This document shows positions 9,945-19,342 of a stretch of DNA of 64,000 nucleotides, one piece after another. The DNA is from Brachybacterium sp. UMB0905 (lineage in GTDB: Bacteria > Actinomycetota > Actinomycetes > Actinomycetales > Dermabacteraceae), in assembly GCF_002871795.1 (NCBI RefSeq), contig NZ_PNHL01000013.1, positions 9,799 through 73,798 of the forward strand, given 5' to 3'. Below the pieces are notes generated by a model. The model did not search any database. It saw nothing but the letters and a program-made list of their open reading frames with translations, and had not been told where the DNA came from. Position 1 is the stretch's first letter. Each line of letters begins with the position of its first letter. Both the position numbers and the translations under genes were made by a program.

Positions 9945-11114
9945 TCAGAACGTGAATCCCTGGAACAGCACGAGCGCCAGCAGCAGGCCCACCACGAGGT
10001 TGACGACGGTTGCGACGAAGAAGACGAGGATCGGCCGGACACCGGCCTCACGGATGGAGCTCGCGTTGAACTCCAGGCCGATGGAGACGAACGCGAGGGT
10101 GAGCGCCCAGGTTTGAAGCTCCTTCGCCGCATCGAGCCGCGGCTCGAGCACTTCGGCAGGAATCGTCTCCACGGAGACAGTCGCGATCGCCGAGGTGATC
10201 AGAAAGCCCAGCACGAACTTCGGGAACCGATCCCAGATCAGAGCGAGTGATGCCCTGCCGCCGCGCTGTCCCTCTGCCGCGCTGCCCCCATCCTGAGCGG
10301 TGCGCAGTGAGAACCAGATCGTCAGCAGCACTGCCACCACCCCCAACAGGGCGTTCTGCGTCACCTTGACGATCGAGGCGATCTGCAGCGGCTGCTCGCC
10401 TGCGACCTCCCCGGCCGCCGTCACCGCGGCCGTGGTGTCGATGTTGCCGCCGATCCACGCTCCGGTGACCGCCGGTGAGAGCTCCATCAGATCAGCGAGC
10501 CATGGCAGCAGGAAGATTGAGGGCACAGCGAAGGTGATGACCAGTGCCGCGGTGTACGCCAGCTGCTCTTTGCGGGCCTGCACCGCCCCCGCTGCCGCGA
10601 CGGCCGCGGAGACCCCGCAGATCGCCAGGGCGGAGGCCAGCAGTGCGCGCAGCCGATCATCCAGCCCCAGCGCTCCGGCGAACCACCAGGTGGCGCCGAA
10701 GACGACGGTGATGAGGACGATCGCCTGGAGCACGGCGGGACCCGCCGCGCGCACGAGCACGGCGAAGCTCACGGTGGCGCCCAGCAGCACCAGACCGATC
10801 TTGATGAAGAATTCGGTGCGGAACGCCGCGGCCATCCGCTCGCGCACCCGGGCGAGGCTCAGCACCGCGTTGCCCGCAAAGCCCAGGGCAATGGCGTACA
10901 CCGGGTATTCGATCGCCGCGACGACGCCGCTCAGTGGCGTGCCCGCGGCGAGGGCAGGCATCGACTCGCTCAGCTGCCGCCCCGCAGCGGCCAGCCCTAC
11001 CACGATGACCAGCCCCAGCACCGTCCAGCCGTGGCCCGGCCCCGCGGGCGAGCTCTTCTCGGCGCTGCGTGCTGCAGGCGACGTGCGAGGCGCCGCGCGA
11101 TCTGTCGCGCTCAC
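9945..11114 (-). CDS. YeiH/UPF0324 family putative sulfate exporter
   Basis: A 389-residue, roughly ten-helix membrane protein of the YeiH family (PSE, putative sulfate exporter). Family stretches include FFIKIGLVLLGATVSF, SALAICGVSAAVAAAGAV, GAWIGGNIDTTAAVTAAGEV, ASIVKVTQNALLGVVAVLLT and the late TWALTLAFVSIGLEF. The start is the GTG at 11114, whose GTGA overlaps the stop of the upstream 46-residue gene; this implies translational coupling and removes 12 N-terminal residues from the longest reading. The first 30 residues are Ala/Pro/Ser-rich and cytoplasmic. The in-frame codons after the TGA stay open and hydrophobic for 26 codons. The transported substrate is not proven for the family. Confidence 0.85.
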   Translation of the reverse strand: MSATDRAAPRTSPAARSAEKSSPAGPGHGWTVLGLVIVVGLAAAGRQLSESMPALAAGTPLSGVVAAIEYPVYAIALGFAGNAVLSLARVRERMAAAFRTEFFIKIGLVLLGATVSFAVLVRAAGPAVLQAIVLITVVFGATWWFAGALGLDDRLRALLASALAICGVSAAVAAAGAVQARKEQLAYTAALVITFAVPSIFLLPWLADLMELSPAVTGAWIGGNIDTTAAVTAAGEVAGEQPLQIASIVKVTQNALLGVVAVLLTIWFSLRTAQDGGSAAEGQRGGRASLALIWDRFPKFVLGFLITSAIATVSVETIPAEVLEPRLDAAKELQTWALTLAFVSIGLEFNASSIREAGVRPILVFFVATVVNLVVGLLLALVLFQGFTF

Positions 11115-11251
11115 GGGATCAGCGCCGGGGAGATCGCACCGGCCATGCACAGCCCGAACAGGGCCAGCCCCACGATCGTGGCGATCCAGTCCTCGCCGAG
11201 CGAGAAGCGGCGGTGGTCGTCGGGGTGATCCGGCCGACGTTCACTATCCAT
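11111..11251 (-). CDS. Small single-helix membrane protein coupled to the YeiH exporter
   Basis: A 46-residue protein: a charged N-terminus (MDSERRPDHPDDHRRFSLGE) followed by one transmembrane helix from about residue 21 to 45, ending ISPALIP. The ATG at 11251 has GGGAGGAG 9-10 bases upstream; a second in-frame ATG two codons earlier is too close to that site. Its TGA overlaps the exporter GTG by 4 bases, the classic mark of translational coupling. I do not recognise a named family. The pairing suggests an accessory or assembly subunit of the exporter, or an N-terminal segment that was split off. This is inference from context only. Confidence 0.75.
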   Translation of the reverse strand: MDSERRPDHPDDHRRFSLGEDWIATIVGLALFGLCMAGAISPALIP

Positions 11252-11361
11252 GGACATTCTCCTCCCAAAGGTCCGCTAGGTGCACGGTATGCGAGAGGAT
11301 GCGCTGTGCGCGGGTCGACGGGCCGTGTACGGCACCTGGACCCGTCGTGTTCACGCGGAGG

Positions 11362-12015
11362 TCAGCCGTCGTTTGCGGTGGGGATCTCCGCCTCGGTCGC
11401 GACTTCGCGCCACGTCGCGGCAAGGGAGTCGATGGTGGCGTGGGCGTTCAGGCCACTGGGCTGCGGGACCACCCACAGCACGACGTCCTCGGGCCAGTCC
11501 TCCACGGTCGCAGGATCCTGCCTGCCCAGCTGGGCGCGCGGCAGATGATAGGCCGTGCGAAAGGCGGTGATCCCGGCGATCGCGACCACGCGCGGGCGCA
11601 GCTGGCGGATCCGCTGCACCATGTGGGCCCCGCCCTCGCGCAGTTCACGGGCTGAGAGCTGGTCGGCGCGCGCGGTCGCGCGACCCACCAGGTTCGTCAG
11701 GCCGATCCCGTGATCGATCAGGTCCTGAGCATCGACCTGCGCGAGCCCGGCCGCGGCATCGACCGCCCGCGAGGTGAGCCCGGCGCGGTGCAGAGAGGGC
11801 CAGAAGCGGTTGCCGGGACGAGCGAACGGGGCGTTGACCGCGGCGGTCCACAGCCCCGGGTTGATCCCCACGATGAGCAGTTTCAGAGGCGCCCCATCGG
11901 CCGGCAGCACATCATCGATGCTGTCGGGGTCCGTGGTGGAGACGGCGTCGAGCTCGGCCCGCGTGGGACGGCGCCCACCGAGCGGAGAGGGCCGACGCTG
12001 TGCTGGGGTGCTCAC
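11362..12015 (-). CDS. mug: G/U mismatch-specific DNA glycosylase (Mug/TDG family)
   Basis: A 217-residue base-excision repair enzyme of the Mug/TDG branch of uracil-DNA glycosylases. It removes uracil or thymine opposite guanine, and ethenocytosine. The active-site motif GINPG (residues 51-55), with the catalytic-region asparagine, is followed by NRFWPSLHRAGL. The second motif appears as PQPSGLNAH near residue 185, where the family usually has NPS.GLN. The first 35 residues are a variable extension. The start is GTG, overlapping the stop of the preceding membrane-protein gene by 4 bases (GTGA), so the two are translationally coupled. Confidence 0.85.
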   Translation of the reverse strand: MSTPAQRRPSPLGGRRPTRAELDAVSTTDPDSIDDVLPADGAPLKLLIVGINPGLWTAAVNAPFARPGNRFWPSLHRAGLTSRAVDAAAGLAQVDAQDLIDHGIGLTNLVGRATARADQLSARELREGGAHMVQRIRQLRPRVVAIAGITAFRTAYHLPRAQLGRQDPATVEDWPEDVVLWVVPQPSGLNAHATIDSLAATWREVATEAEIPTANDG

Positions 12016-12524
12016 CCGATCGGCTCGGTGTCCTCATCCACGAGCTGGATGCCATCGAGGTCCCACTGCCCGTCGGTGCGGAGGATGAAGTACCGCAGGT
12101 GCACCTCTTCCGTCCCGCCATCCGCATTCAAGATGTTCTCGGTGACCTCGAAGATCGCGTACCCCTGGCGATTCACCCGGTCGTTGACCGTGTAGTCGAC
12201 CGCCGAGACGGTGCCCAGCGTCTGGTCGAAGGCCGTGCAGGAGGTGGTCTCGAGGGCCCGGCGGAACTCCTCCGTGGTGGAGTCCATGTACAGCTCGCAG
12301 TCGCTGTTCTCCATCGAGCTGTAGAAGTCCTCAAGAGTGTCCTGCGGGTTGCCGCGGCCCAGGATGTTCAGCAGGAGGATCAGGCCCACGACGCTGACCA
12401 GCAGCAGGCCCACCAGGGCGATGCCGCCCAGCACGAGCCAGTGCCACATCGGCCGCCCGCCGATCTTCTTTCCGCCCGGAGCGGGTCCGCTCGGGCCGGC
12501 CGGCTGCGGCTGTGCGTAGATCAT
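12012..12524 (-). CDS. Single-pass membrane protein, DUF4878/lumazine-binding-like extracellular domain
   Basis: A 170-residue protein: a Pro/Gly-rich cytoplasmic head (residues 1-25), one transmembrane helix (about 30-55, WLVLGGIALVGLLLVSVVGL) and an outer domain beginning NPQDTLEDFYSSMENSDC. That domain resembles the small NTF2-like DUF4878 domains common in actinobacteria, with two cysteines that could form a disulfide. The ATG at 12524 has GGGGGAG close upstream. It is co-transcribed with, and overlaps, the Mug glycosylase gene, though no functional link is evident. It is divergent from the GH92 gene, with only 91 bases between their starts. No specific function can be assigned. Confidence 0.75.
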   Translation of the reverse strand: MIYAQPQPAGPSGPAPGGKKIGGRPMWHWLVLGGIALVGLLLVSVVGLILLLNILGRGNPQDTLEDFYSSMENSDCELYMDSTTEEFRRALETTSCTAFDQTLGTVSAVDYTVNDRVNRQGYAIFEVTENILNADGGTEEVHLRYFILRTDGQWDLDGIQLVDEDTEPIG

Positions 12525-12602
12525 GACTCCCCCTGCTGCTCGTGGTTCCAGCTCGAGTATCGCGCACGGTGAGCACTCGTGCACGGCCCGTCACCGACTC
12601 GA

Positions 12603-12608
12603 TACGCT
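12603..12608 (+). promoter_or_regulatory. -10 box (TACGCT) of a probable leaderless GH92 transcript
   Basis: TACGCT ends 7 bases before the ATG at 12616 and no Shine-Dalgarno precedes the start. Transcription would therefore begin at or within a base or two of the start codon. No clear -35 box is present. Confidence 0.5.
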
Positions 12609-12615
12609 GAAGCAC

Positions 12616-15600
12616 ATGATCGTCACTGCGGATTCAGGGCCCATCGGATCTCCCACCAGCAAGGACGCAGCGGGGTTCCTGGGCCCTGCAGCCGTGCGCT
12701 ACACCACCCGGGCGGGAGAGCGCGAGCAGTCTGCGCTGCCGGTCGTGGACGGGGTGGAGGATGTACGCGGACGTACCATCGCCGCGGGGGACTCGCTGCG
12801 CTATTACGTCTTTCCCGTGCTTGATGAGGACGCGCAGACCTGGGGCGCCACCTATGTGAGCATCGATCTGCTGCTCGATGACGGCACCCACCTCAGCGAC
12901 CACGCGCCGAAGGATCAGTACGGCACCGTCGCCACCGCCGCCGGGCTCGGCGATGGGAAGATCCTGTACGCCGATCAGTGGAACGACGTGCAGGTGGACC
13001 TCAGCGCGGTCGTCGGCCGCAGCATCCAGGACGTGCTGATCAGCGTCGACGTTCCCGCGCGCGAGAGCGATCCCGCCGACGGGGACGCGGACGAGGAGTT
13101 GGGCGGCTGGATCGACGGTCCCTACGTGGGGGCGCTCCCCGCGGACCCGGATGTCGACGACCCGGTCGCATGGGTGGACACCCGACGCGGCACCTATGCC
13201 TCCGGGGACTTCTCGCGCGGCAACACCCTGCCGCTGACGGCCTGGCCCAACGGCTTTGCGATGTTCACCCCGGCCACCGATGCGCGCAGCCGCCGCTGGG
13301 TGTACGAGTACCACCGCCGCAACGGGGAGGACAACCGGCCGCGCTTGCAGGCCCTCGCGATCTCCCACGCCCCGAGCCCGTGGATGGGTGACCGCCTGCA
13401 GTTCTTCCTCATGCCGCTGCTGGGACAGAGCCCCGACGCGAGCCCCGCGGCGCGCGCCCGCGGCTTCGACCACGCCGGGGAGACCGCGCGCCCCGACCTG
13501 TACGCGGTGACGCTCGACGGTGGCATCGGCCTGCGTCTGGCGCCCACCGACCATGGCGCGATCACCGAGATCACGCTGCCCGAGACGGCCGACGGCGTGC
13601 ACTTGCTGCTCGAGGGCCACGACGGCGCCTCTCGCGTGGATGCGGCTGGTGCGGTGTTCGACGGGCAGGTGCAGGCCTGGGTGGATGCGCCCGCGGATGA
13701 GCGCGCCGACGGCGCCACCCGCATGTTCATCCATGCCCAGCTGGATCCCGCCCCGATCGCGGCCACCGCAGCGCGCGGGGACAGCGACGGCAGTGTGCTG
13801 ACCTTCGCTCCCGGCACCACCACGGTCACCGTGCGCCTGGTCACGAGCTTCATCTCCCAGGAGCAGGCGCGGCGCACCTTTGCCCGGGAGCTCGACGGCC
13901 GCAGCGTCGAGCAGGTGCGCGAGGCCGCCCATGCCGCCTGGGCCGAGCGCCTGGGCGTGATCGATGCGCCATCGGCCACGCCGCCGCAGCGCCGCACCCT
14001 GCTGGGGAACCTCTACCGACTGAACCTGTACCCGAACTCCCACTGGGAGGATGCCGGCAGTGGGGAGCGCCGCGAACCGGTCCATGCCAGCCCCGTGCTG
14101 CCGCCCAAGGGAGAGGCCACCGACAGTCGGACCGATGCCCAGGTGGTCCCGGGGCGGATGTACGTCAACCACGGATTCTGGGACACCTACCGCACCGCCT
14201 GGCCGGCCTACGCACTGCTGTACCCGGAGCTCGCCGCGGAGCTCGCGGACGGCTTCATCCAGCAGCACCGCGAGGGCGGCTGGATCGCCCGCTGGTCCTC
14301 TCCCGGCTACGCCGACTGCATGACCGGCACCTCGAGCGATATCTCCTTCGCCGATCTCCAGGTCAAGGGGGTGCCGCTGCCCGATGCGATGGCTGCGTAC
14401 ACCTCGGGCCTGCGCAATGCCACGGTGGCGCCGGAGCATCCGCGGGTGGGTCGCAAGGGCAATGAGCGCGCCGTCTTCACCGGCTACGTGGACACCGACA
14501 CCGATGAGTCCGTCTCCTGGGCGCTCGAGGCGCACATCAATGATGTGGGGCTCGCGGAGCAGGCGCGTCTGCTCGCTGCCCGCGCCGCCGCGGACGGTCA
14601 GACGGAGCTCGCCGAGCGCCTCGGGGAGGAGTCGCGCTACCTCGCTGCCCGCGCCCAGAACTATCCGCTGCTGTTCGATGAGGCGATCGATTTCTTCCAG
14701 GGCCGCCGCCGTGACGGCCAGTTCGCCACGACCCCCGAGGAGTTCGATCCGGAGAGCTGGGGCGGAGACTTCACGGAGACCGATGGCTGGAACTTCGCCT
14801 TCCACGTCCCGCACGACGGAGAGGGTCTGGCGGCCCTCTACGGCGGACGCGAGGGGCTGCGGGCAAAGCTCGACGCCTTCTTCGCCACCCCTGAGCGGGC
14901 GCAGAAGAAGGGCAGCTACGGGCATGTCATCCACGAGATGGACGAGGCCCGCGCGGTGCGAATGGGCCAGTTCGGGGTCTCCAACCAGCCCAGTCACCAC
15001 ATCCCCTTCCTCTATCACCACGCCGCGGCCCCCGAGCAGGCATCGCGCGTGGTCCGCGAGGTGCAGCGCCGTCTGTTCGTCGGCGAGCAGATCGGGCAGG
15101 GCTACCCGGGCGATGAGGACAACGGGGAGATGAGCGCCTGGTGGCTGCTGACGGCGCTGGGTATCTACCCGCTGCAGCTGGGCACGCCGCGCTACCACCT
15201 GGTGGCGCCGCTGTTCGACCGCGTCGACGTCACGCCGCTGGGCGGCCCCGCCTTCACGATCACCACCGACGGGGACCCGGGAACCGACGCGGTGTGCATC
15301 ACCGGTGCGAGCATCCGCGGGGCGGAGCATTCAGGGGCCTGGATCGACCATGAGGACCTGCAGGGGCAGATCCACCTGCGCCTGGGCAGGGAGGCAGGGG
15401 CATGGGGCGAGGTGCCGCCCTCGCCCACCGCCCCCGGGGAACGGCCCGCACCGCTCGTGGACCTGCTCGAGCGCGATGCGACAAACCCCCTGCTCGATGA
15501 TGACTCCACCACCGAGCGCACCTTCGAGACCGCAGCGGTGACCATCGACCTGCCGGAGCTGGCGCAGCCAGGACGCGCCCGTTTCCTCACCCTCACCTCC

Positions 15601-15822
15601 GGGACGGAAGAGGGCGGGGACCCGATCGCCTGGCGGCTCGAGGGCAGCGCCGACGGCCAGACGTGGGAGGTGCTCGATGAACGCTCCGGGCAGACCTTCC
15701 CCTGGCGGCGGCAGACCCGGCCCTTCGAGATCGCCACGCCGCGCGAGTGCACCCGCCACCGCCTGGTGGTCACCACCGCGCAGGGGCCGTTGCGGCTGGC
15801 TCAGGTGGAGCTGCTGGCCTGA
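12616..15822 (+). CDS. GH92 family alpha-mannosidase
   Basis: A 1068-residue glycoside hydrolase. Residues about 30-210 form an N-terminal beta-sandwich or NPCBM-like region with a WIDGPYVGALP segment. The GH92 beta-sandwich and (alpha/alpha)6 barrel follow; the late motif GDEDNGEMSAWWLLTALG (near residue 830) corresponds to the family's acidic general-base region, DD-G-MSAW. WDTYRTAWPAYALL and TGTSSDISFAD are other family blocks. The last 120 residues resemble an F5/8 type C (CBM32-like) domain. GH92 enzymes are calcium-dependent exo-mannosidases acting on alpha-1,2 and other linkages of N-glycans or mannans. No signal peptide is seen, so it is likely cytoplasmic. Its end overlaps a convergent gene by 22 bases. 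Confidence 0.88.
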   Translation: MIVTADSGPIGSPTSKDAAGFLGPAAVRYTTRAGEREQSALPVVDGVEDVRGRTIAAGDSLRYYVFPVLDEDAQTWGATYVSIDLLLDDGTHLSDHAPKDQYGTVATAAGLGDGKILYADQWNDVQVDLSAVVGRSIQDVLISVDVPARESDPADGDADEELGGWIDGPYVGALPADPDVDDPVAWVDTRRGTYASGDFSRGNTLPLTAWPNGFAMFTPATDARSRRWVYEYHRRNGEDNRPRLQALAISHAPSPWMGDRLQFFLMPLLGQSPDASPAARARGFDHAGETARPDLYAVTLDGGIGLRLAPTDHGAITEITLPETADGVHLLLEGHDGASRVDAAGAVFDGQVQAWVDAPADERADGATRMFIHAQLDPAPIAATAARGDSDGSVLTFAPGTTTVTVRLVTSFISQEQARRTFARELDGRSVEQVREAAHAAWAERLGVIDAPSATPPQRRTLLGNLYRLNLYPNSHWEDAGSGERREPVHASPVLPPKGEATDSRTDAQVVPGRMYVNHGFWDTYRTAWPAYALLYPELAAELADGFIQQHREGGWIARWSSPGYADCMTGTSSDISFADLQVKGVPLPDAMAAYTSGLRNATVAPEHPRVGRKGNERAVFTGYVDTDTDESVSWALEAHINDVGLAEQARLLAARAAADGQTELAERLGEESRYLAARAQNYPLLFDEAIDFFQGRRRDGQFATTPEEFDPESWGGDFTETDGWNFAFHVPHDGEGLAALYGGREGLRAKLDAFFATPERAQKKGSYGHVIHEMDEARAVRMGQFGVSNQPSHHIPFLYHHAAAPEQASRVVREVQRRLFVGEQIGQGYPGDEDNGEMSAWWLLTALGIYPLQLGTPRYHLVAPLFDRVDVTPLGGPAFTITTDGDPGTDAVCITGASIRGAEHSGAWIDHEDLQGQIHLRLGREAGAWGEVPPSPTAPGERPAPLVDLLERDATNPLLDDDSTTERTFETAAVTIDLPELAQPGRARFLTLTSGTEEGGDPIAWRLEGSADGQTWEVLDERSGQTFPWRRQTRPFEIATPRECTRHRLVVTTAQGPLRLAQVELLA

Positions 15823-16610
15823 GACTCCACTGCCGCTGATCGGCCGGGGCCCTCGTGCGGCGGGTGCGCTCGCCGCACGAGGCCATGCTTCCCATCGAGC
15901 GCCGTGCCATACCGACGGTCGCGCAGCACCCACGGCCAGGTCATCACCAGCGCCCACACGGCGGCGATCAGCAGGGCCTCCACCAGGAGGTACTGCGGCC
16001 AGGGGCCCAGCAGATCCAGGATCGACGGGCCCGCCGGCGCCCGGTTCAGGTACCCGTAGTTGGCTCCCGTGAGCAGGTTGCCGGTGAATGCCATCACCGC
16101 CCAGCCCAGGGTGATCACGTAGGCCACCGCGAAACCGCGCCACGTCGGCCGATACCCCAGCCCCCACACCAGCACCACGGGCACCACGATCCCGGCCCCG
16201 TGCGCGATCCAGTACTGGAAGAACTCCAGCGGCACCCACACGAAGTAGTTCACATCCGGGGTCAGCACCGACTGCAGGTTCAGCGTGAGCCCCCAGTAGT
16301 AGGCGACCACGATCGCCCAGCGCGCCTGCGTGATCATCGCCACCGGCAGCACGAACCGCAGCGCGTCGGAGTAATGCAGCGGCAGGGACTCATCGATGTT
16401 CCACGCCCACGGCATGAAGCCCCACGCCGTCCAGAACACAGAGTTTCCCAGCAGCAGCCAGCCGAGCCCGCGCAGCACCCGATCCACGCGCTCGCCGGGC
16501 GTCCGCCGCGCCCACAGCACCAGCGCCACCGAGGCCACCACGATGAGCGTCAGCATGCACCAGTGCTCGAGGCCATAGGGGGCCATGCGGCCCAGCGGGG
16601 GAGAGTTCAT
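15801..16610 (-). CDS. TIGR02206 family integral membrane protein (YwaF-like)
   Basis: A 269-residue protein with six predicted helices. It carries the aromatic-rich pattern of the TIGR02206/YwaF family: GLEHWCMLTLIVVASVALVL at the start, ESLPLHYSDALRFVLPVAMI in the middle, GAGIVVPVVLVWGLGYRPTW, then TGANYGYLNRAP before the last helices. The family is widespread in Gram-positive bacteria and has no established function. The C-terminal 45 residues are a hydrophilic tail that overlaps the convergent GH92 gene by 22 bases. Upstream, a CATACT box stands 6 bases before the ATG with no Shine-Dalgarno, so it may be leaderless. Confidence 0.75.
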   Translation of the reverse strand: MNSPPLGRMAPYGLEHWCMLTLIVVASVALVLWARRTPGERVDRVLRGLGWLLLGNSVFWTAWGFMPWAWNIDESLPLHYSDALRFVLPVAMITQARWAIVVAYYWGLTLNLQSVLTPDVNYFVWVPLEFFQYWIAHGAGIVVPVVLVWGLGYRPTWRGFAVAYVITLGWAVMAFTGNLLTGANYGYLNRAPAGPSILDLLGPWPQYLLVEALLIAAVWALVMTWPWVLRDRRYGTALDGKHGLVRRAHPPHEGPGRSAAVESQASSST

Positions 16611-16699
16611 GGGGTGAGTATGCCGGTATTCGGGTGTCCGGGGGCCACGTCGGGAGGCCTATAGAGTGAAGACGCCCCCGATTCCCCGTGGAGGAAACC

Positions 16700-18746
16700 A
16701 TGGCACGCCGCGGCTCTGCCCGTCGCCCTGAGATCGATGCATCCCCCGACCGTTCGCGAGAGGCCGACGCAGCCGCCTATGCGGCGGACCGGCGGCGCGC
16801 CCTCTTCTCCGCCCGGGAACAGGCCCGTCGTTTCCTTCGAGAAGTGAACTATCCCCACAGTATTCATCCGGCTCTGGTGCCGGGAGTGTCCGTGGAGGAC
16901 CAAAAAATTCGCTATGGCATCGACAAGGGAATTCTCGGTGTCGTTGGCGCACTGATCATCGGATTCGTCGTGTGGGGCATCGTCGCCCCGCAGCAGGTGT
17001 TCGACGTCTCCGGTATCGCATTGAGCTGGGTGATGCAGAACCTCGGCTGGCTGTTCAGCCTGCTAGCGATAGGACTGGTGCTACTTCTGCTGATGCTCGC
17101 CTTCTCCCGCTACGGCAAGATCCCGCTGGGTGTGGAGGGTGAAAAACCCGAATATTCCACCGCTTCCTGGGCGGCGATGCTGTTCGCCGCCGGCATTGGG
17201 ATAGGAATCATCTTCTTCGGTCCCTATGAGCCACTGACCTATTACCTCTCCCCCCCGGCCGGGCGCCCCCTACGACGCCGGCAGCATGAACGCTATGAAG
17301 GGCGCGATCGCTCAGTCCGCCCTGCACTGGGGTGTGAACGCCTGGGCGGTGTACGGCATCGTCGGCCTGGCGGTTGCGTACATCTCCTATCGGCGCGGCA
17401 GGGTGCCGCTGATGAGCTCGGTGGTTTCGAGCCTGTGGGGCGGTGACCACACTTCTCCTGCCAGCCGCATCATCGACGCGCTCGCGATCATCGCGACTCT
17501 GTTCGGAACCGCCGCATCACTCGGGATCGGCGCACTGCAGATCGCCCGCGGCGTGGAGATCGTGGGCGGGCTGGGGGCCGCCGGCAACACCCTGGCCCTC
17601 TTCATCATCACCGTGCTGACCATCGGCACGATCATCTCCGCCGTTTCAGGAGTGGCCAGGGGCATTCGCATGCTCTCCAACATCAACATGGTGCTCTCGG
17701 TGGGCCTGGCGGTGTTCTTCTTCGTCGTCGGCCCCACCGTGTTCCTCATCAACATCATCCCCGGCGCGATCACCGAATATTTCGGCACCATGCCGGACAT
17801 GCTCGCGGCGAACATGGCCGAGGGTGAGGATATGCAGGCCTTCCTCTCCGCCTGGACCACCTTCTACTGGGCCTGGTGGGTGAGCTGGGCACCGTTCGTC
17901 GGGGTGTTCGTCGCCAAGATCTCCCGCGGCCGCACTATCCGCCAGTTCGTGCTGGGTGTTCTGCTGATCCCCTCGACCATCATCGTTCTGGCTTTCGCCA
18001 TCCTGGGCGGTACCGCGATCTGGCTCCAGCGCCGCGCCAGCGAGCTCGACGAGCTGGGGAACACGGTCGGCATCGCCGCTTCGGAGGGGGCGATCGCCCC
18101 CGACGGGACGACGGACTCCTTGCCGCTGCCCGCCGAGATCTTCTACGCCGTGGTGGACCAGCTACCTGGCGGTGGACTCGTCGCGACAGCCGTCATCGTG
18201 GTCCTGGCGATCTTCTTCATCACCACCGCGGACTCCGCGTCCCTGGTCAACTCGCAGCTGTCCCAGGGCGGCAACCCCAACCCGAATCGGCTGGTGACGG
18301 CGTTCTGGGTGCTGTGCATGTCCGGGATTGCCGTGGTGATCCTGCTGTTCGGGGGCGAGAACGCGCTATCGGGTCTGCAGAACCTCGTGGTGGTGACCGC
18401 TACCCCCTTCGCGGTGATCCTTGTGGCGATGGCGGTGGCACTGGTCAAGGAACTTCGATATGACCCCATGGCGATCCGCGACCACTTCCAGGATGCCGCG
18501 CTGGAGAACGCGGTGAAGCAGGGCGTGACCGAGTATGGCGATCACTTCGCGCTGGCGATCGAACCGACCACCACTGACAGCGAGTACGCGACCGGAGGGG
18601 ATTTCGATTCCACCGCCCCGGAGTTCACCGAGTGGTACACCCGCACCGACGAAGACGGCAATCCGGTGGAGTATGACTACGAGCGCGGCCAGTACATCGA
18701 ACCGGCGGGCGAAAGCCCGACGGGGGCCGATACCCCGCGCGACTGA
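16700..18746 (+). pseudogene. BCCT family osmolyte/betaine transporter, interrupted by a single-base frameshift
   Basis: Two adjacent frames together encode one BCCT-family transporter (BetP/OpuD type; import of glycine betaine, choline or related osmolytes). The first frame (from ATG 16700, after GGAGG and a TATAGA -10 box at 16660) gives a charged head, helices 1-4 and the Gly-rich motif AAGIGIGIIFFGPYEPLTYY, ending LSPP. The second frame picks up as PGAPYDAGSMNAMKGAIAQ and contains the family signature TTFYWAWWVSWAPFVGVFVA, ending at 18746. Removing one G at 17257-17258 restores LSPPPGAPYDAG, the expected family sequence. Apart from this base the gene looks intact, so it is either a recent lesion or a sequencing error in a C/G-rich run. 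Confidence 0.85.
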
Positions 18747-18811
18747 CCCCCAGCCGTTCCCGCTACGATCACCTCACCCGATGGATCCAGCACCCCAGGA
18801 GACGCGACCCG

Positions 18812-19342
18812 ATGACCGAGGCCCAGCCCGCCTACCACGCCGATTCCTCTGACCTGGTGGACAAGGAGGTGCTGACCTGGGAGCGGTTCGGCACCGCCAC
18901 GAGGGAGCTCGCGCAGGCCGTCGCGGATTCCGACTTCAGCCCGGAGATCATCATCGCGGTGGCGCGCGGCGGTCTGCTGCCGGCCGGCGGGCTCTCCTAT
19001 GCGCTGGGTGTGAAGCTCTCCGATGCGATCAACGTGGAGTTCTACACCGACGTCCATGAGACGCTGCCGGACCCGGTGCTGCTGGCCCCGATGCTGGACA
19101 CCGAATCCATCAAGGGCAAGAGACTCCTGGTGGTCGACGATGTCGCGGACTCCGGGCGCACCCTCGCTCTGGTGCTCGATCTGCTGCGGGACATGGGCGC
19201 CGATGCGCGCAGCGCCGTGCTGTACGCGAAGTCCGCCTCCGTGGTGGACCCGGACTTCGTATGGCACCGCACCGATGAGTGGATCGTCTTCCCGTGGTCG
19301 GCGCAGCCGCCGGTCACTCCTGGTGGGGGCGCTGCGGGCTGA
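18812..19342 (+). CDS. Purine-type phosphoribosyltransferase (Gpt/xanthine PRTase-like)
   Basis: A 176-residue type I phosphoribosyltransferase. The PRPP-binding loop is LLVVDDVADSGRTL near residues 105-118, and the pyrophosphate loop is ARGGLLPAGGLS. The late WIVFPWS resembles the C-terminal base-binding segment of Gpt-like xanthine/guanine enzymes. Such proteins salvage purine bases with PRPP in the cytoplasm. A TACGAT box at about 18764-18769 may be the -10 element, giving a leader of roughly 35 bases. The last 29 bases overlap the convergent DUF808 gene. The exact base specificity is uncertain. Confidence 0.8.
   Translation: MTEAQPAYHADSSDLVDKEVLTWERFGTATRELAQAVADSDFSPEIIIAVARGGLLPAGGLSYALGVKLSDAINVEFYTDVHETLPDPVLLAPMLDTESIKGKRLLVVDDVADSGRTLALVLDLLRDMGADARSAVLYAKSASVVDPDFVWHRTDEWIVFPWSAQPPVTPGGGAAG

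Noticed and set aside
12634-15330. 898-codon open frame on the minus strand opposite the GH92 gene
   Set aside because: Protein is Arg/Gly/His-rich with no domain; it is the usual antisense shadow of a high-GC gene whose plus frame has clear GH92 motifs.
17286-18746. Second BCCT frame as an independent shorter transporter gene
   Set aside because: It lacks the first helices and any ribosome site; it continues the upstream frame after one extra base.
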